Origin: Prosopocoilus inquinatus
Lineage: Eukaryota; Arthropoda; Insecta; Coleoptera; Lucanidae
Assembly: GCA_036172665.1 (NCBI GenBank)
Contig: CM069872.1
Location: 47,664,101 to 47,728,100 of the forward strand
DNA length: 64,000 nt
Direction of reading: 5' to 3'
The position numbers were made by a program, and so were the translations under genes. Every line of letters begins with the position of its first letter. Positions within the stretch are counted from its first letter, which is position 1. Of the stretch, positions 12,745 through 24,825 are shown piece by piece. The notes under the pieces are model-generated. The model was not told where the DNA came from. It ran no database searches and was given only the letters and a program-made list of their open reading frames with translations.

Positions 12745-14639
12745 AATTTTGTTCCACCCTGTAAAATAACGTACTATCATATGCACAGATCTTTCATGTA
12801 AAACTCCAGTTTTCAAAATAGTTAGAGATAAAACATAAATTCCCGAAGAGACATTATGCAAAGCATGTATGTATGAGTTCTATTGATTAGGAAACCATTT
12901 CCCGGTGTTAATTTTCAAATAAATCTTATATCGTGCAGAGAACACCTTAAGGACAAACAATATTCTTGATGGAGCTAATGTTTCAACCAATTAATATGAA
13001 ATTATTTATTACTCTTGAACCAGATGCAAATTTATTCAATTACGTACTGAACACTCAATAACACTCGCCTCAAAGCCATTATATATTCTCAGTTAATTTA
13101 GTTTGAAATAATTTTCTACGTCGTTTGCACTACCTGTCTTTCGTTTTCATGTTCATACCTCTAAGTACTTTTTGATAAATAAAAGAAAGTGTTTTCCCTT
13201 CCTTTGGGCATCCTTCTTATTGTAAAATTGCTTAATTTGAACAATTTTAAGTAATATTTTTTTAAATCATATTTGTGGATTTTAACGAGAAGTTTGTTTT
13301 GAAATGACTTTTCTATTTCATGGAAAAAATTCCGAAGAACAGCAACTTGTGGTGTGTGTTTCTCCTTGCGTCATGCGGCACTCCTCTTATTAATATTCTT
13401 ATTCTTTCTACTAGCTATTAGTAAATTTGATCCTGGCTTCAAAGGTTACATGCAACCCACCCTCCGAGTAAGTCAATCGGATGGTTTTTATTTACAAATT
13501 AGAAGATGGAAACTATACTATTCTTGCTTATCTTCAAACATGTGGCAGACATGCAGAAGAATATCAGTAGTAGAAGTTTTAAATCTAATGTGTTTTAATA
13601 CTTCGTTATTTATATTACCTATTTTATTTTCATAGTTGCAAAATGTTTTCCTTTGCAAATTTGTAGGCATATGTTAGGACTCTTTTGCATGTTTCTTTTT
13701 TTACTAAAGCATAGACTAAATATTAATGCAATTGAGACACCCTGTCCATAACATCTAAAAAGGCACCTCGAAAAATCACTGCTGAAGGAGATAATACCAC
13801 CTCCGAAGGTGTTAAAAACCTTAAAAGATGAACTGAGAGTCCCGAAGCAAATTAAATATAAAATCCTTCCGGCACACACAAGTGGTATTATACAAAACGT
13901 TCTGGGGAAAAGGTGGTGAACAATACAAAGGACTGAAAGAAAACTTCACCTGATCAAACTCATCGTTACAAGTAGAAAACCAAGTTTACTAAATTAAATT
14001 AAATTCACAACTGCAAAACAGATTGTCAGCTCAACAGACACTTCCTCCTCCAAGTTTTTACTCCAAATTGCAAAGAGAAAACCATCATTTAGCCCTTCGG
14101 TGTCTTCAGTATAAGTAAATTCTTGATTCCTTCTCGATGCGTGTTAATTCCAATACCAATCCTGCAAGAAAGAGTAAAAGATTCAAAGTCAACTTTAGCA
14201 ATAGCTAACGCCCCATTTTCAGTGCAAAAAGCTTGAAATATTAAAACCAAACGCACCTGGCACCAAAGAGAAAATTTGAGGTTATGTTTTCTAATCGCCT
14301 GCGAAAAGCCGGTTTTCACACGGAATTCTATATTTACCATATTGTTGAGGCTTTCCGGATCATTATTACATTATATTTAATGAAAATAAATAAAATAAAG
14401 CGATTTCTTTCGAACGATAACCTGCGGACGTCAAAATAGTAACATAATGCTACCAACCTCTTAACCTGAAACTCCCGAACATGGAAATCATAATTTTCGT
14501 CAAAATACAACCCCCGGGACTACTTTCTCATTTAAATCATAACTAAAACGAACTTCCTCAAGTTTACAAAGCCTTTGTTGCATCATTTACGCTTTATTAA
14601 ATAATTTCTTGTTCCTCCGGAGGACCGTCGTACTCTCCA
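12745..14639. other. Unassigned AT-rich DNA
   Basis: No gene or repeat family recognised. Frames at 13354..13635, 13619..13879 and 14089..14340 overlap on opposite strands without family features. Confidence 0.35.
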
Positions 14640-14900
14640 AAAAACAATTGCTGAATGGCCATTCATACCCATTCATAACACCCCGGCGACCTTGCGACCT
14701 ACTTTTTTTTCCGAGAAAAATAGTAAATCGGCTCGTGACGTCAGCACGGAGTTCCCTTTCGTAGTAAGATTTTTTAAGGGCGGTTTCGGCGGTTCCCCGA
14801 CGAGCTCGAAGATTGAAATTTTGAAGACGTATTACGGACGGCCCCGAAAACGCCTCGGCTGTAAAAAATCGCGCTTATTTCTACCGGGGGGGTGAGAGGG
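14640..14900. other. GC-rich island in AT-rich DNA
   Basis: GC content is visibly above the surroundings and CG dinucleotides are frequent. It includes a full CRE-like TGACGTCA site (near 14737) and CTACCGGGGGGG. A 67-codon frame (14692..14895) runs through it, but it ends in low-complexity glycine codons and resembles no protein I know. It may be a regulatory block or an old element; neither is established. Confidence 0.3.
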
Positions 14901-17095
14901 GGTCGATAACTCGGTCATTTTTAAATTTTCGAAAAAATAATCGTTGGAATAATGTAGCTCAATTTTTTTCAATTAAATCAAACTGATTTGCAAATTTGAG
15001 AAATAATTTTTTGGTTATGTAAAACGCGCTAATTAACAGGAGGAGGGCGGGGAATGATTGTTTTAATATGTGGGACGAGTTTGGGGGTTGAAACTTGATA
15101 GCATCTCAATTAATTGTTGCAGCGATAAGATAATTGCTTTTATTGTACCTACTCGGCGGACTAAGACTATTTTTTCGTACATTAAACTTTTACATCCCTT
15201 TTGCTGAATTAAAGAAATGCGTTTCATTCCTTTGGAATTGGACATCTTTAAAAAGTAAATTATGCATAAACATTAAAATATATATTTTTTTATATTACAT
15301 TCTTGGATTTCTTAATAGAATGTTGATACATTTTATGAGGTTCGGTTTAAACGCAGACGTGTATATTGCTACATTATTTGCATATTAACAATTCTGGTTA
15401 ATAAATAACATGCATGTAACGTGCATGATACTGTTTTATATATGTATGCAGGTTCGGTGTCTAGAACCTTTCATTATTTACAATCACAGAGGTTCCTTTG
15501 CAGTTGTAATAAAATAATGTCTCTTGCTCAATGACTTAAAGAAAATTAAAATCAATAATTTTTTTCAACTTATTTTTATTTTTAGTTCAGTTATTAACAA
15601 TATTTACAGAATATCAATTTTTGCTTTCATCATCTACAGCAAACTAATTTCCCTAATGGTGGTTTGTTTAATTTTCTACGTGTTGGTATTACATAGAATT
15701 CTGGTTATGACCAGAGAGAGGAATTTTTACTGGATTGCAACGGGAGAAAGAGTCCACGTATAAATGTGTATTTTGTTTCGGACTAATACTGTAGTGTAAA
15801 CTGTATTATCAGATTCTGAGCCACTTGGATTGGAATTCAAAATGCATTCAGGCATTTAACTACTATAATTAAATTTGCTTAATACTTTTACTCTGCCTTA
15901 TATGAATAATAAATATGGTAATTACATATTTATAGTCCTAAATTTAGGGGGGCTATTAGCAGCTTGAAACTGAAGATAATACAATTCATTTAAAATTAAG
16001 TACCAAGAGAGCAAGGCCATTATCTAAATTACCTTAAAAAAGCTGCCTCGATAAGCGTTCGTTTAAATTAACAAGCAGAGCATATGGTCGGCACGTCGGC
16101 GCGTATTAATGGTTTTTATTGAAAGTTAAACACTTCGACAGTAAAATAACAATAAGCGATGCCGGAATTTTACGGTGTAACTCGCAGATAAAAGGGAGTT
16201 CTATCCGGTAAGGAAGAACGCCTGAACATAAAGTGTAACGAGTCTGACAGTCTACGAGCGACCACTTTGGCTACAATGACTGGACAAATTAGTTAACAAT
16301 ATAAAGGTGTCCGGCTAAATACAATATAATTCGCGCCGGTGGCAGAGGTGTGAGGATGTCCGGGCTTCCGCCGGAAGCAGCAATTAGTTGTCCCTAATTT
16401 GTGGGTTTTTGTAAATGAAAAATGGAAAAGAAACGTTCGCCGTTGTAAACACGTACGCAAAGGACTTACACGGACGGTTTTTGTTTAAAAATTGCTTACC
16501 GGGTAATTAAATTTTACGTATTTAAATAACGGTAAGGAAAAATTTGCATAGCACTTAATATAATTTGCATGCAATTTTTATTCATGTGGATGTTTTAAAT
16601 TAGTTTTTAGCACTTTTTTCTTAGCCGTATCACACTTGTTAACCTTCACAAATTAAGTCAGGAAGTAACGTCAAATGTACCAACCATAATTATTATACTC
16701 CTGGCGGCTAATTGACATGTTTTGTTTTACAAACATCTTGTTTTCGTCATTTACTTCATTCTATCCAATAAAACGTCATGTATATGTCAATGTACAGTAC
16801 ATAACATTTGCTTAGGTTATATATCAGAAACGAAAAACTTTTGTATATAGATAAGTTAGTTTAAATCGTAATATTTTGACGCCATCTATGCGTGATATAA
16901 TTATTGCAAACATATTCGTTAACACCCTGTATAAGTTATAATAAAGAAATCCCAAGTTTGCAGTTTTCAATGCACGAATGTATCTATAATGTTATGATCT
17001 CATTTATCAATAAAACCAATTAAAAGCTTGACAAGCACATATTAAAAATTGTAACCGTGTTGATTCAATAATATTTATCAGTGTTTATAAAATAA
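14901..17095. other. Unassigned DNA
   Basis: No gene recognised. A perfect short palindrome GCTTCCGCCGGAAGC lies near 16363..16377 in an otherwise unique stretch. Confidence 0.35.
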
Positions 17096-17212
17096 TTGGC
17101 GAAGTATGATCACGACTGCTCTTGTTAAAGGAAATAAAATTTTCAAAAGCTCGGTTGAACTTTAAAAGAGTATTATTGACCTTTTTTGATGGCAGCCCAA
17201 TGATAGAATTAT
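17096..17212. mobile_element. Partial copy of the 54934..55132 TIR element
   Basis: The segment GCTCGGTTGAACTTTAAAAG, then TATTATTGACC, GGCAGCCCAATGATAGAATT matches one arm of the palindromic element at 54934..55132. GATCACGACTG near 17107 also occurs just outside that element (near 54909). The opposite arm is absent, so this is a solo end or truncated copy. Confidence 0.75.
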
Positions 17213-18424
17213 TCTTTAACATAATTAAAGAATTCTCCTTTGTTCTTTTTTTAAATATCGTTTAAGAAATTAATGAAGTATATAATGGTATGACATAATT
17301 TTGTACCTAATTATAATTAAAAAATATTTTTTTTTGAAAAATGCCGGTTAACTGTTTAATTTAAATGTTAAAAAAGTGAAATAATTGAATTAGAATACTC
17401 AGCGAGGTTTTGCAATACATACCGTGAATTGAATAAAAAAGAGAACTTGGTTGTTCCAGACAATTAAATAGAGAAATCAGTTTTACAAACTTGCTGTCAT
17501 GCAAGTTAATATTCACTGATTCTTTAACTAATAATTAAGAATTATTAATTCGCGAACAAATGCAAGTACAATCAGAAATTATTCTTTAATTATTCAATAC
17601 CCATTGTTTAATTCCTATCTACTAATAACATATAATTTGAAAACGTTGTCTATACGCCATATGTATGTAGAAATTAAAAATAATTACCGACAATTTTTTT
17701 CTTCTACTTGCAAAAAGTCATTGTCTCGCTCGCACATTTAAATGCGAATACGAATAAGCGAAGTAATAAGCAATTATTCTAATTAGGGAGGCGCACATTT
17801 ATTCAGTTTTCGTTATCTCTGAATAACTTAAAAACGACATTTACTTAATTATAGCTATTGACCGGAGCGAGGAATTAATCAACGCGTAATCTAGCATCTT
17901 CGAAATATTAAATTAATTAACCGGGCCAATCTAAATTCGAATCTAACAATTGGTTTGACGTAGTTTTCTGGAGCGACAATTACCAGGACGACAGTTGCTG
18001 TCTGCTTACGGTCGCATTTATGGTTTGATGAGCAATTATCACACACGTTGTAGGAATATTAATACATATAGGGTGGCTCGTATATTTAAATAAAAAATTA
18101 GGGTGACACGTTCAACACAAGGAAAGCTTCTGTTGTAAGAAAAAATTAATGTACTAAAAATATTTTTTAAATTACGATTGAATCGATTTAATTAAATACG
18201 ACCTAATTCGATTTTATTCAATTGATTGATTTTTTTATTTGTTTTATTTTTGTATTGGTTACTCTTGATTTTTTAAAGTTATTCTTTGTTTAATTTGAAG
18301 CAAGTTTCTATTTATTATACTTTCTTTTTTTACAGTAAAATTAAGTTTTACCCTGTTTCGATTGAACCACTGCAAATCAAAAACGACTTGTCCAATTTAT
18401 TCGCAATTGAAATGTAATAGTGAT
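17213..18424. other. Unassigned DNA
   Basis: No gene recognised. Around 17740..18020 the sequence is unique, with several TTAATTAA/CAATTA sites, and is a weak regulatory candidate. GGGTGGCTCG near 18070 and GGGTGACACG near 18103 are short direct repeats. Confidence 0.3.
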
Positions 18425-18506
18425 GAACAGATTAAACAGCGACATCCTATGATCGCTGCAATGTCAGGTCAAAAACGATCGTAAGATGTCGCTGTTTAAT
18501 CTGTTC
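18425..18506. repeat. 82-bp perfect-arm palindrome
   Basis: The arms GAACAGATTAAACAGCGACA(TC) and the exact reverse complement (GATGTCGCTGTTTAATC, then TGTTC) are 22 bp long without mismatch, separated by about 38 bp that itself holds inverted GATCG words. It could be a very short MITE or a hairpin. No second copy was seen in the window. Confidence 0.85.
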
Positions 18507-19250
18507 AGTAAAATTAAGGTAAGCATTTTAGAGAAACCGATAAAAGATGTGGCAATAATTAAAATAAATTTGTTATAATTGAAGACCTCTCTGGAAAAAC
18601 GTTGTAACCCACATTTATGCCACATCGATGATTTCAGTGGAATATTGTAATACTGCAGTTTATTTCTTAATAAAAGGGAAAACAATGTTCCACTGCGTTT
18701 TTGTCTAAATATTTCAGAAACTGCAAATCGTAGAAGATTTTCTAGAACAGTTTATTGTTTAGCACCAAAATACGCAATTTTGTCCTAATTTAACTTCGTA
18801 TCTCTTACTATTTTCGAGATCCCAATGGTGGGCTTCGAATTTGTAATAGTCTGTATATACCGTTCTGTGTACAATCAGAATTGAAAAAATAATGAATCTA
18901 TTCCTTTTCTATTTTTAATTTTTTAATTCACTGTTTATATGCATTTGCATAACCCAGTTTACTAAAGATTCTACCCTGAATACAACTCTGTCCGAGAAAG
19001 GTGTCGGAGCATATGCGTGGTGCAAACCAACAATAATACATCAAACCGTCTGTCGGGTTCTAATTTATCATTCACGTTTGTTTCACGTATTATTTTTGTA
19101 CAGCGAATTTTTGGGGTCGGTGTGCCAGTAAAGCTGGTTGGAACTAGTTAAATAAATTCACTTATTTTAAGTAGTTTAATGTACAATGAGGTGATAAAGT
19201 AGGGAATAAAATCAATATTTCCTTGATGCTTATTGCACACGAGAAACCCA
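18507..19250. other. Unassigned DNA
   Basis: Nothing recognised. Confidence 0.4.
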
Positions 19251-19355
19251 GAGATAGGCCGATTTTTGATTTTTGCTGAGGTCTACGTGAAATTTTGATA
19301 TCGATTGTCATTTTTCACAGGTGGGTCATCAAAATCAAAAATCGACCTATCTCGG
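19251..19355. repeat. ~105-bp inverted repeat
   Basis: The left arm GAGATAGGCCGATTTTTGAT and right arm ATCAAAAATCGACCTATCTC pair over about 25 bp with one mismatch, and GAGGTC/GGGTCATC extends the pairing. Probably a small MITE. Confidence 0.8.
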
Positions 19356-19779
19356 CGTTTTTTGTATACATTCAACATTAAGGAAGTAAGAATGTGTTCC
19401 TTACTTTATCTTATCTTACCTCATAGTATAATTAGCAAATCGTTACAGATACTTGTTTTTCGATATATACGAAAAAGCGCGATAAATGTCCAAGGGTGGG
19501 AACACTAAATATTTCAAACATCCTTAAAAAATTGCTATTGAGTTATGCTGTTATTGATATACTCTATGTTATGTACTATAAAGATAAGTATTTATTTCTG
19601 CGTCTTTTGAAAAATAAAGGTATTTTACCACCATGTCGATTTCAACTATTTTGATTTCCTCTGCATACGACAAAAGGTATTCAAACGTTGATATTCGAAT
19701 CTTGAGTTTGGGAAGATGCAAGAGCTTTCTAAAAGATCAATAATAAAAAAAATCCCATATGTTTCCAATTTTTTACCGG
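19356..19779. other. Unassigned DNA
   Basis: Nothing recognised. Confidence 0.4.
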
Positions 19780-20007
19780 TACACAGTGTGCCCGAATTTC
19801 GTAGGGACAACATCGGTAATTTTGTATTTGAAGAGATAGAGAGAGATCGTTAAAATTGCAAAAATGAAATTAGTTTTATTAAGTGACGATAAAAGTACTT
19901 ACATTATTATGCAAATTAGTAATATTTGAAAATGGATTCTTAACGAGCTTTCGAACCTGCACTGTATTGCTAATTTAATCGTCCCTACGAAATCCGGACA
20001 CACTGTA
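19780..20007. mobile_element. MITE with CAGTGTG TIRs (~228 bp)
   Basis: The left end TACACAGTGTGCCCGAATTT continues CGTAGGGAC. The right end is GTCCCTACGAAATCCGGACA, then CACTGTA. TIRs are about 28 bp with few mismatches. TA at the edges and the CAGTGTG-like tip suggest a Tc1/mariner-type non-autonomous element. Its right edge lies only a few bases from the Tc1 element that starts at 20011. Confidence 0.85.
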
Positions 20008-20242
20008 TATACAGTATCTGACAAAAGTAAAGCAACAGATAATGATTTTAATCGATTTCATTTTAATACATTTATTGTCTGTCCATTTTGTCATAGCCAA
20101 TGTAATGCTTGTGTAAATAATTTTGAATGCAAATATACAAACAAGCTAACATATAAGCTTTTGTTTGATATTTTGATTGAAAATAATTCTTTTTTAATTT
20201 TTTACTTGCGACAAAAGTTAAGCAACAAAATTTATAGTTGGC

Positions 20243-20580
20243 TAAGGCCCGGTTTTTCAATCGATTGGTAAAGTGACTGTTAGTGTTATTCTATTGTTAG
20301 CACAGAAAATGAGTTTATCAAAGTATTGTTAGTCTTAACAATGACATAAATTCCTTTTAACAAGGAGGTAAACTATTAGCCAGTAAATTTGCTTGGTAGT
20401 GGTAAACATGTAGCGGGGATACATAAATGTGTACGAGCAACTGTAAGACTCTACTTCTTTGGTATTTGATTTATAATTGAAAATGGAGATTTTGTTTAAG
20501 AAGCACGTTACCAAAGAGGTTAAATTTATCCCAGTGGTAAGTAACCATCACTTTACCAATAAATTGAAAAACTGGGCATA
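20243..20580. mobile_element. MITE, TTAAGGCCC-type TIR family, long member, nested in Tc1
   Basis: It starts TAAGGCCCGGTTTTTCAAT and ends ATTGAAAAACTGGGCATA. Pairing runs further inward through TTGGTAAAGTGA against TCACTTTACCAAT. At 338 bp it is the longest member of the family in the window. It lies inside the Tc1 element and so was inserted later. Confidence 0.85.
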
Positions 20581-20628
20581 ACAAAAACAACAATTAGTAC
20601 ACAATTAAATACCATTAGTTAATTAGCG

Positions 20629-20741
20629 TTTTCGATTGGGGTGCACTATATGTACTGAGTGTATCTTCATCGTATTTAATTCCATGTGGTTAAGACGAGA
20701 TAAAAATACATTCAGTGCACATAGTGCACCCCAATCGAAAA
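20629..20741. repeat. 113-bp palindrome with 35-bp arms
   Basis: The left arm TTTTCGATTGGGGTGCACTA and right arm TAGTGCACCCCAATCGAAAA are exact reverse complements for 20 bp. Pairing continues to 35 bp with a few mismatches (GTACTGAGTGTA with TACATTCAGTGCAC). It ends nine bases before the transposase ATG. It may be a separate tiny MITE that displaced the transposase 5' region. Confidence 0.85.
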
Positions 20742-20750
20742 CTCTAAATA

Positions 20751-21629
20751 ATGCCAACGGGTATTTCGACATTGAAGCAGCTGAAAGAACGAATTATAGA
20801 CGCTTTTCTTCACGGAGAACGTCAAGCAGCTACGGAGCCCATGCCAAAGTCTGGTAGACCTCGAAAAACGTCGGAATATATGGACAAACGCATTAAAAGA
20901 ATCTTCCAAAGCGACCCCTGGAAATCTCCCTCAAGAATAAAAAGTAAAAACCTTGATTTAAATTTAAGTACTCGAAGCGTACAACGAGGACTTGTTGAAG
21001 CAAACTTGTTTGGAAGACGCCCAGCCGGTAAACCACTTATCTCTAAAAAAGAATCAAGCCTCAGGATTAGAATTTGCAAGACTACATGTTCACTGGACAC
21101 GCGAAGACTGGAATAAAGTTTTATTAAGTAATGATCTGTTGGGTAAGACATCCTAAAAAATGAAAGATTTAATTCCAAGTAGATAGTCTCCACTCTTAAG
21201 CACGGTAGAGGAAGTGTTATATTGTGGGGTTGTTTTTCAAAACGTGGAGTAGGATCGTTAGATTTCATCGAAGGTAACACGGATCGATTCTATTATAGGG
21301 ACATTTTAAGGAAAACAATGTTACCTTATACAGAATGGAATATGCCGTTGAGATTCATATTCCAACAAGATAATGACCCTAAAAATTCCTCTCAACTCGT
21401 AAAAGAATGGTTTCAGGAAAATAATATTCGGGTTGTGAAGTGGCCATCGCAATCTCCAGATCTGAATCCCATGGAGCATCTGTGGGAGGAAGTCGAGAGC
21501 TTTTCTAAAGAACAAGAATTAGAAATTAGAATACGAAGAATGTGGGAAGAGATGCCACAAAGTGTTATCGATAGTGTAATAGATTCTATTGCCAAGAAGA
21601 TGTGCTGCTATAATAAAAACTACGAATAG
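20751..21629 (+). pseudogene. Tc1-family transposase (DD34E), frameshifted
   Basis: Tc1 transposases cut and paste their element using a helix-turn-helix DNA-binding region and an RNase-H-like DDE core. The first part (20751..21116) carries GRPRKTS, the typical linker between the two HTH subdomains, followed by SPSRIKSK and RSVQRGLVEANLFGRRP of the second HTH. The frame then shifts near 21050..21130, where the expected HWTREDWNKVLLSDE block is only partly readable (LLSND, so the first catalytic Asp is disturbed). The second part (21222..21629) has ILWGCFSKRGVGSLDFIEG, the second Asp in IFQQDNDPKNSS, and the catalytic Glu in SPDLNPMEHLW, exactly 34 residues apart. The N-terminal HTH is short, apparently with a deletion before EPMPKSGRPRK. 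With at least one frameshift and internal stops it cannot be active. Confidence 0.92.
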
Positions 21630-21895
21630 AGGTGGTCCGATAGAATATTAAACTAATTGTAGTTTCGTATTAATTAATTTATAAATTGTTTGCTTTTTTA
21701 AAGAATTTAGATTGTTGCTCAACTTTTGTCGTGATATGTAAATTCAATTTTTCGCTTTAATTCGAAAAAATAATAAATAAAGTTTTGTATTTTGTCTTAT
21801 TCTTATTGTTAAGTTGAAAATACTGAATAGAATAAGAATTAATTTGCAGAAACGAAATTTTCTTAGAGTAAATGCGGCGTGTATGGAACAGACCG

Positions 21896-22752
21896 GCTAA
21901 TATGGAATACCCAGCATTTTTTGGAATAAGAAGCGCCATTTCTTAGACGACTCTAGTATTAACATGAGTTTCGGTATTGTAGGTCACTACTACAGAGGTT
22001 CTCAGCCTGTAAGATTGCACAACTTTAAGCTACTTTTTCTGCTTTGGAGATTTGGAGAATTGTATAATTGGGGACTCCTCTCATTGGCTTTCGTTGTTCA
22101 CTGAACGAAAGTTATTGGTTTTCGTTGATCAAGTGATAATGAAAACCAACAGCAGCAATCCCCAAATACCCAGTCTTCCAAGCAATAAAAGCAACTTACA
22201 GTACCTGAGTTTGTGAAATGTTTATTTTGGAAATTTTCGGGCGGTACTAGAAAAACGTATTTTGTGGTATTTTTTTTTAAATAAAAGTGTTTTTTACACC
22301 GAGGTAAGTTTGTTATAGTGAAAATAGTACAGCTGTTGATATTTCACCTTCTTAATTCAAAGTGTTGCATATTTTTCCTTATTTTATATTACCCCAATTG
22401 ACTATCCCATTCTTTCGCTCACAAAATCATGATCCAAACGTGTTTTGATTCAAAAACAGACATTCTTTTCTTTGAATCACTCTATTTTTGAAACTTGTTG
22501 GGATTCAGTTATGGTTATTTACAAATGAACTGACAATCAAAAATTCAAGTCAGGTGTCTTGTTGCAACAACTACGAAATTCAGGTCCGAACTATTCGAAA
22601 CACGATTCAAACTTTTAAGCGAAAGAAAGCACCTATAACCCGCCATTTTAAATCATATCATGAAAATGTAGTTTTTTTTTTAAATTAAAATATTTGGGTA
22701 TTTAGTATCTTAGTTCAGAATTTATGACTGCCCAAAGAATGGGTATTCCATA
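21896..22752. mobile_element. Non-autonomous TIR element, ~860 bp
   Basis: The left end GGCTAATATGGAATACCCAG and the right end, reversed, GGCATATATGGAATACCCAT are inverted repeats of about 28 bp (continuing TTTTTTGG against TCTTTGGG). The interior has no transposase. It includes local inverted words around 22080..22160 (GGCTTTCGTTG, AACGAAAG, GAAAACCAAC). Confidence 0.65.
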
Positions 22753-24332
22753 TATGCCGACTTTATTCTAAGCATATCTTTAATGGTATTTGAAGTATCT
22801 AGTTGTTTCCCTTCTTTTGGCCATCACTGTACACACACATGTAAATAACTGATGATGGAGAGCGCCGATGAAATTCTTTTGCCCTTATTTAATGATGTTA
22901 GAGGTAATTGCTGCGTGCATCCAGTTTGACGACTACTGTGCACTCCTGACTTACTTTGATCACGTTAGACAGGTTTCGATGTGGATTTGCTGTTTTGCAT
23001 GTGACCTTCTTTGTTTTAAGATGCTGCCAATAGAAGAAAATTTTAATAAAATCTAATTATCGACTCACCAGAGTGCATAAAGCTATTTGATATATTCTTA
23101 CGGCGTACATTGATCAAAGGCGTTACAATGTGCTTAAAAATAAATCGAGTCCATTAACTGAATATTAAGTATAAAACTCAAATTAATTTAATTAAAAACT
23201 AATGAGTGCTTTCCTCATTACCGATTCGTCGCGCTTCATTAGTTCTGCGGCGAAGGATTTTAATCGTATTTATACAAGATAAGCATGCACATTTATGGCA
23301 GGAGCCGAAATCGAAAAAATCACCAAACCAGTTACTTAACAATCATAAATATGATAATCCCACTGACATCGTTAACTAGGATGCAAGGACTTACGAAGCA
23401 GATTCTTCACAACGCAACGCTGTGATGCTTGATGGTTCTGCAGCATGTTAATGCGATTCTAATTCTATTTGAATTCAAATTAGTGATGCCAACTGGAAGA
23501 AATCGATTGTGAGGTACAAAAAAACTTGTGGCGAATGCAAATAACTGTTTAGCGTTTATCAGATACTTTTTTTGGATTAATCTTAAACTGTTCGAAGCAA
23601 AGGTGTTTTATTATTTCGATAAGGTGCTAAAAATAGAAAGGGGGCAAATTAGGCAGCCCGAAACTGGTTCGGCTATCTCCAAATAATAATTTATGGATGG
23701 TAATTTTTACGATAAGAAGTCATATTGTTTAACACCGCCTCAGATAATTACAATACAAACAAAAGCTATAGAAAATTATCCGCCATTGAATACCCACCGT
23801 CGGCTAAACACTTTTTAAATGTTGCGTTAGCCAAAGGTATTGTGCGTGTGGACTTTGAAAGAGCGAAGCGCTACCGATGGCGATGCGTTAACAAACTATT
23901 GAGTTCGGTCATTTGGGCATGCTTTATCTGATACTTTTGACTTATTAATTACTTCAACAAGTTGCTCGCTTATGTAAATGTGCGCATATTAATCTTCGGA
24001 TTAGCATTCATTTCCGCCAGGAGCCCTAGGGGCTAATGAGAACCGAATTGCTATCAAATTATACGCTACACTAAACACGACATACAGGGCAGGACTTACT
24101 CGATACTTAATTTAATTCAAAACTGGTACTTTCCATTTCATTTGACACAATCCACGACACAGTTCAACACACAATTATATTTTTGTCTTGAACCGTTTCT
24201 GTTTGTATTAGTCCAATTTTTAACAACAGATACAATCCGAATTTCTTTAACAAAACTTTTGATTTTATATAATTGGCGACTTATATCAAAATGTCAGGTT
24301 GGTTCATATAATAATATGTATATACCGAGATA
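22753..24332. other. Unassigned DNA, includes TAAT-rich unique block
   Basis: No gene recognised. Around 23180..23300 the sequence is unique and mixed-composition (ATTAGTTCTGCGGCG, TTTATACAAGATAA, GCACATTTATGGC), a weak candidate for conserved non-coding DNA. Frames at 22868..23056 and 23725..23931 show no domains. The 114-codon frame at 24142..24486 overlaps the next inverted-repeat element and resembles nothing known to me. Confidence 0.3.
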
Positions 24333-24530
24333 CCAAAAATTATTTTGGTCAGGGCCGGTAATTAAAGAAACTATTAACGGCAAAGAAAACCAAGAAACTA
24401 AAGAAATAACCGCAAGTACACTTTTCCAAAACTGCTTGGCAAATTTTGATAATCAAAATATGATTGATGCGATACACGAATCTTAATAATTTAGAATCCG
24501 TCACTACCCTTGACCAAAATAATTTTTGAT
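24333..24530. mobile_element. Possible small TIR element (~198 bp)
   Basis: CAAAAATTATTTTGGTCAGG at about 24334 pairs with CCTTGACCAAAATAATTTTT at about 24509. Arms are about 22 bp with one mismatch. Only one copy is seen, so the mobile nature is inferred. Confidence 0.5.
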
Positions 24531-24549
24531 GTCAATGTATAATACTGTC

Positions 24550-24642
24550 GCCGCCAAGAAAACGTGGACACTTTTCTTGGCGTAAATTTAATGATACTGA
24601 AACTTCCTCCTTAGCATTATTTCCACTTTTTTGGCGGAGAAA
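24550..24642. repeat. Nested inverted repeat
   Basis: CGCCAAGAAAA and TTTTCTTGGCG form a hairpin at 24552..24582. CCGCCAAGAAAACGTGGA also pairs imperfectly with TTCCACTTTTTTGGCGG ending near 24642. The two alternative pairings suggest a small palindromic element. Confidence 0.55.
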
Positions 24643-24825
24643 GGATAATAATAATGAAATGCAATAAACTAGTTACAAGCCAGTTTAGTTTGCAATAGAT
24701 TTCTCGAGCATCTCCTGGACAGTAATCGAAGTTAACTTGCAACTGATTTTGTGTGTTTCAAAAAGTCAAATTTCGCCGAAATGGTAATGGTGTGACTTTT
24801 AGCTTTCAATAGGGATGGCATTCTA

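Larger units (their letters stand above)
20011..21738 (+). mobile_element. Degenerate Tc1-type DNA transposon with nested insertions
   Basis: The element is bounded by repeats of one word: CTGACAAAAGTAAAGCAAC at about 20018, GCGACAAAAGTTAAGCAAC at about 20207, and the inverse GTTGCTCAACTTTTGTCG at about 21715. Two direct copies on the left and one inverted on the right resemble the IR/DR ends of some Tc1 elements; the outer right copy appears lost. The transposase relic is at 20751..21629. A 338-bp MITE (20243..20580) and a 113-bp palindrome (20629..20741) sit between the left end and the transposase start. Without them the length is about 1.28 kb, normal for Tc1. Confidence 0.85.

Noticed and set aside
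12341..12801. Frames of 103 and 76 codons
   Set aside because: They run through a microsatellite and a TIR element that has a second copy at 37506, so they are repeat-derived.
24142..24486. 114-codon plus-strand frame
   Set aside because: No recognisable domain, no codon or composition contrast, and its end overlaps an inverted-repeat element.
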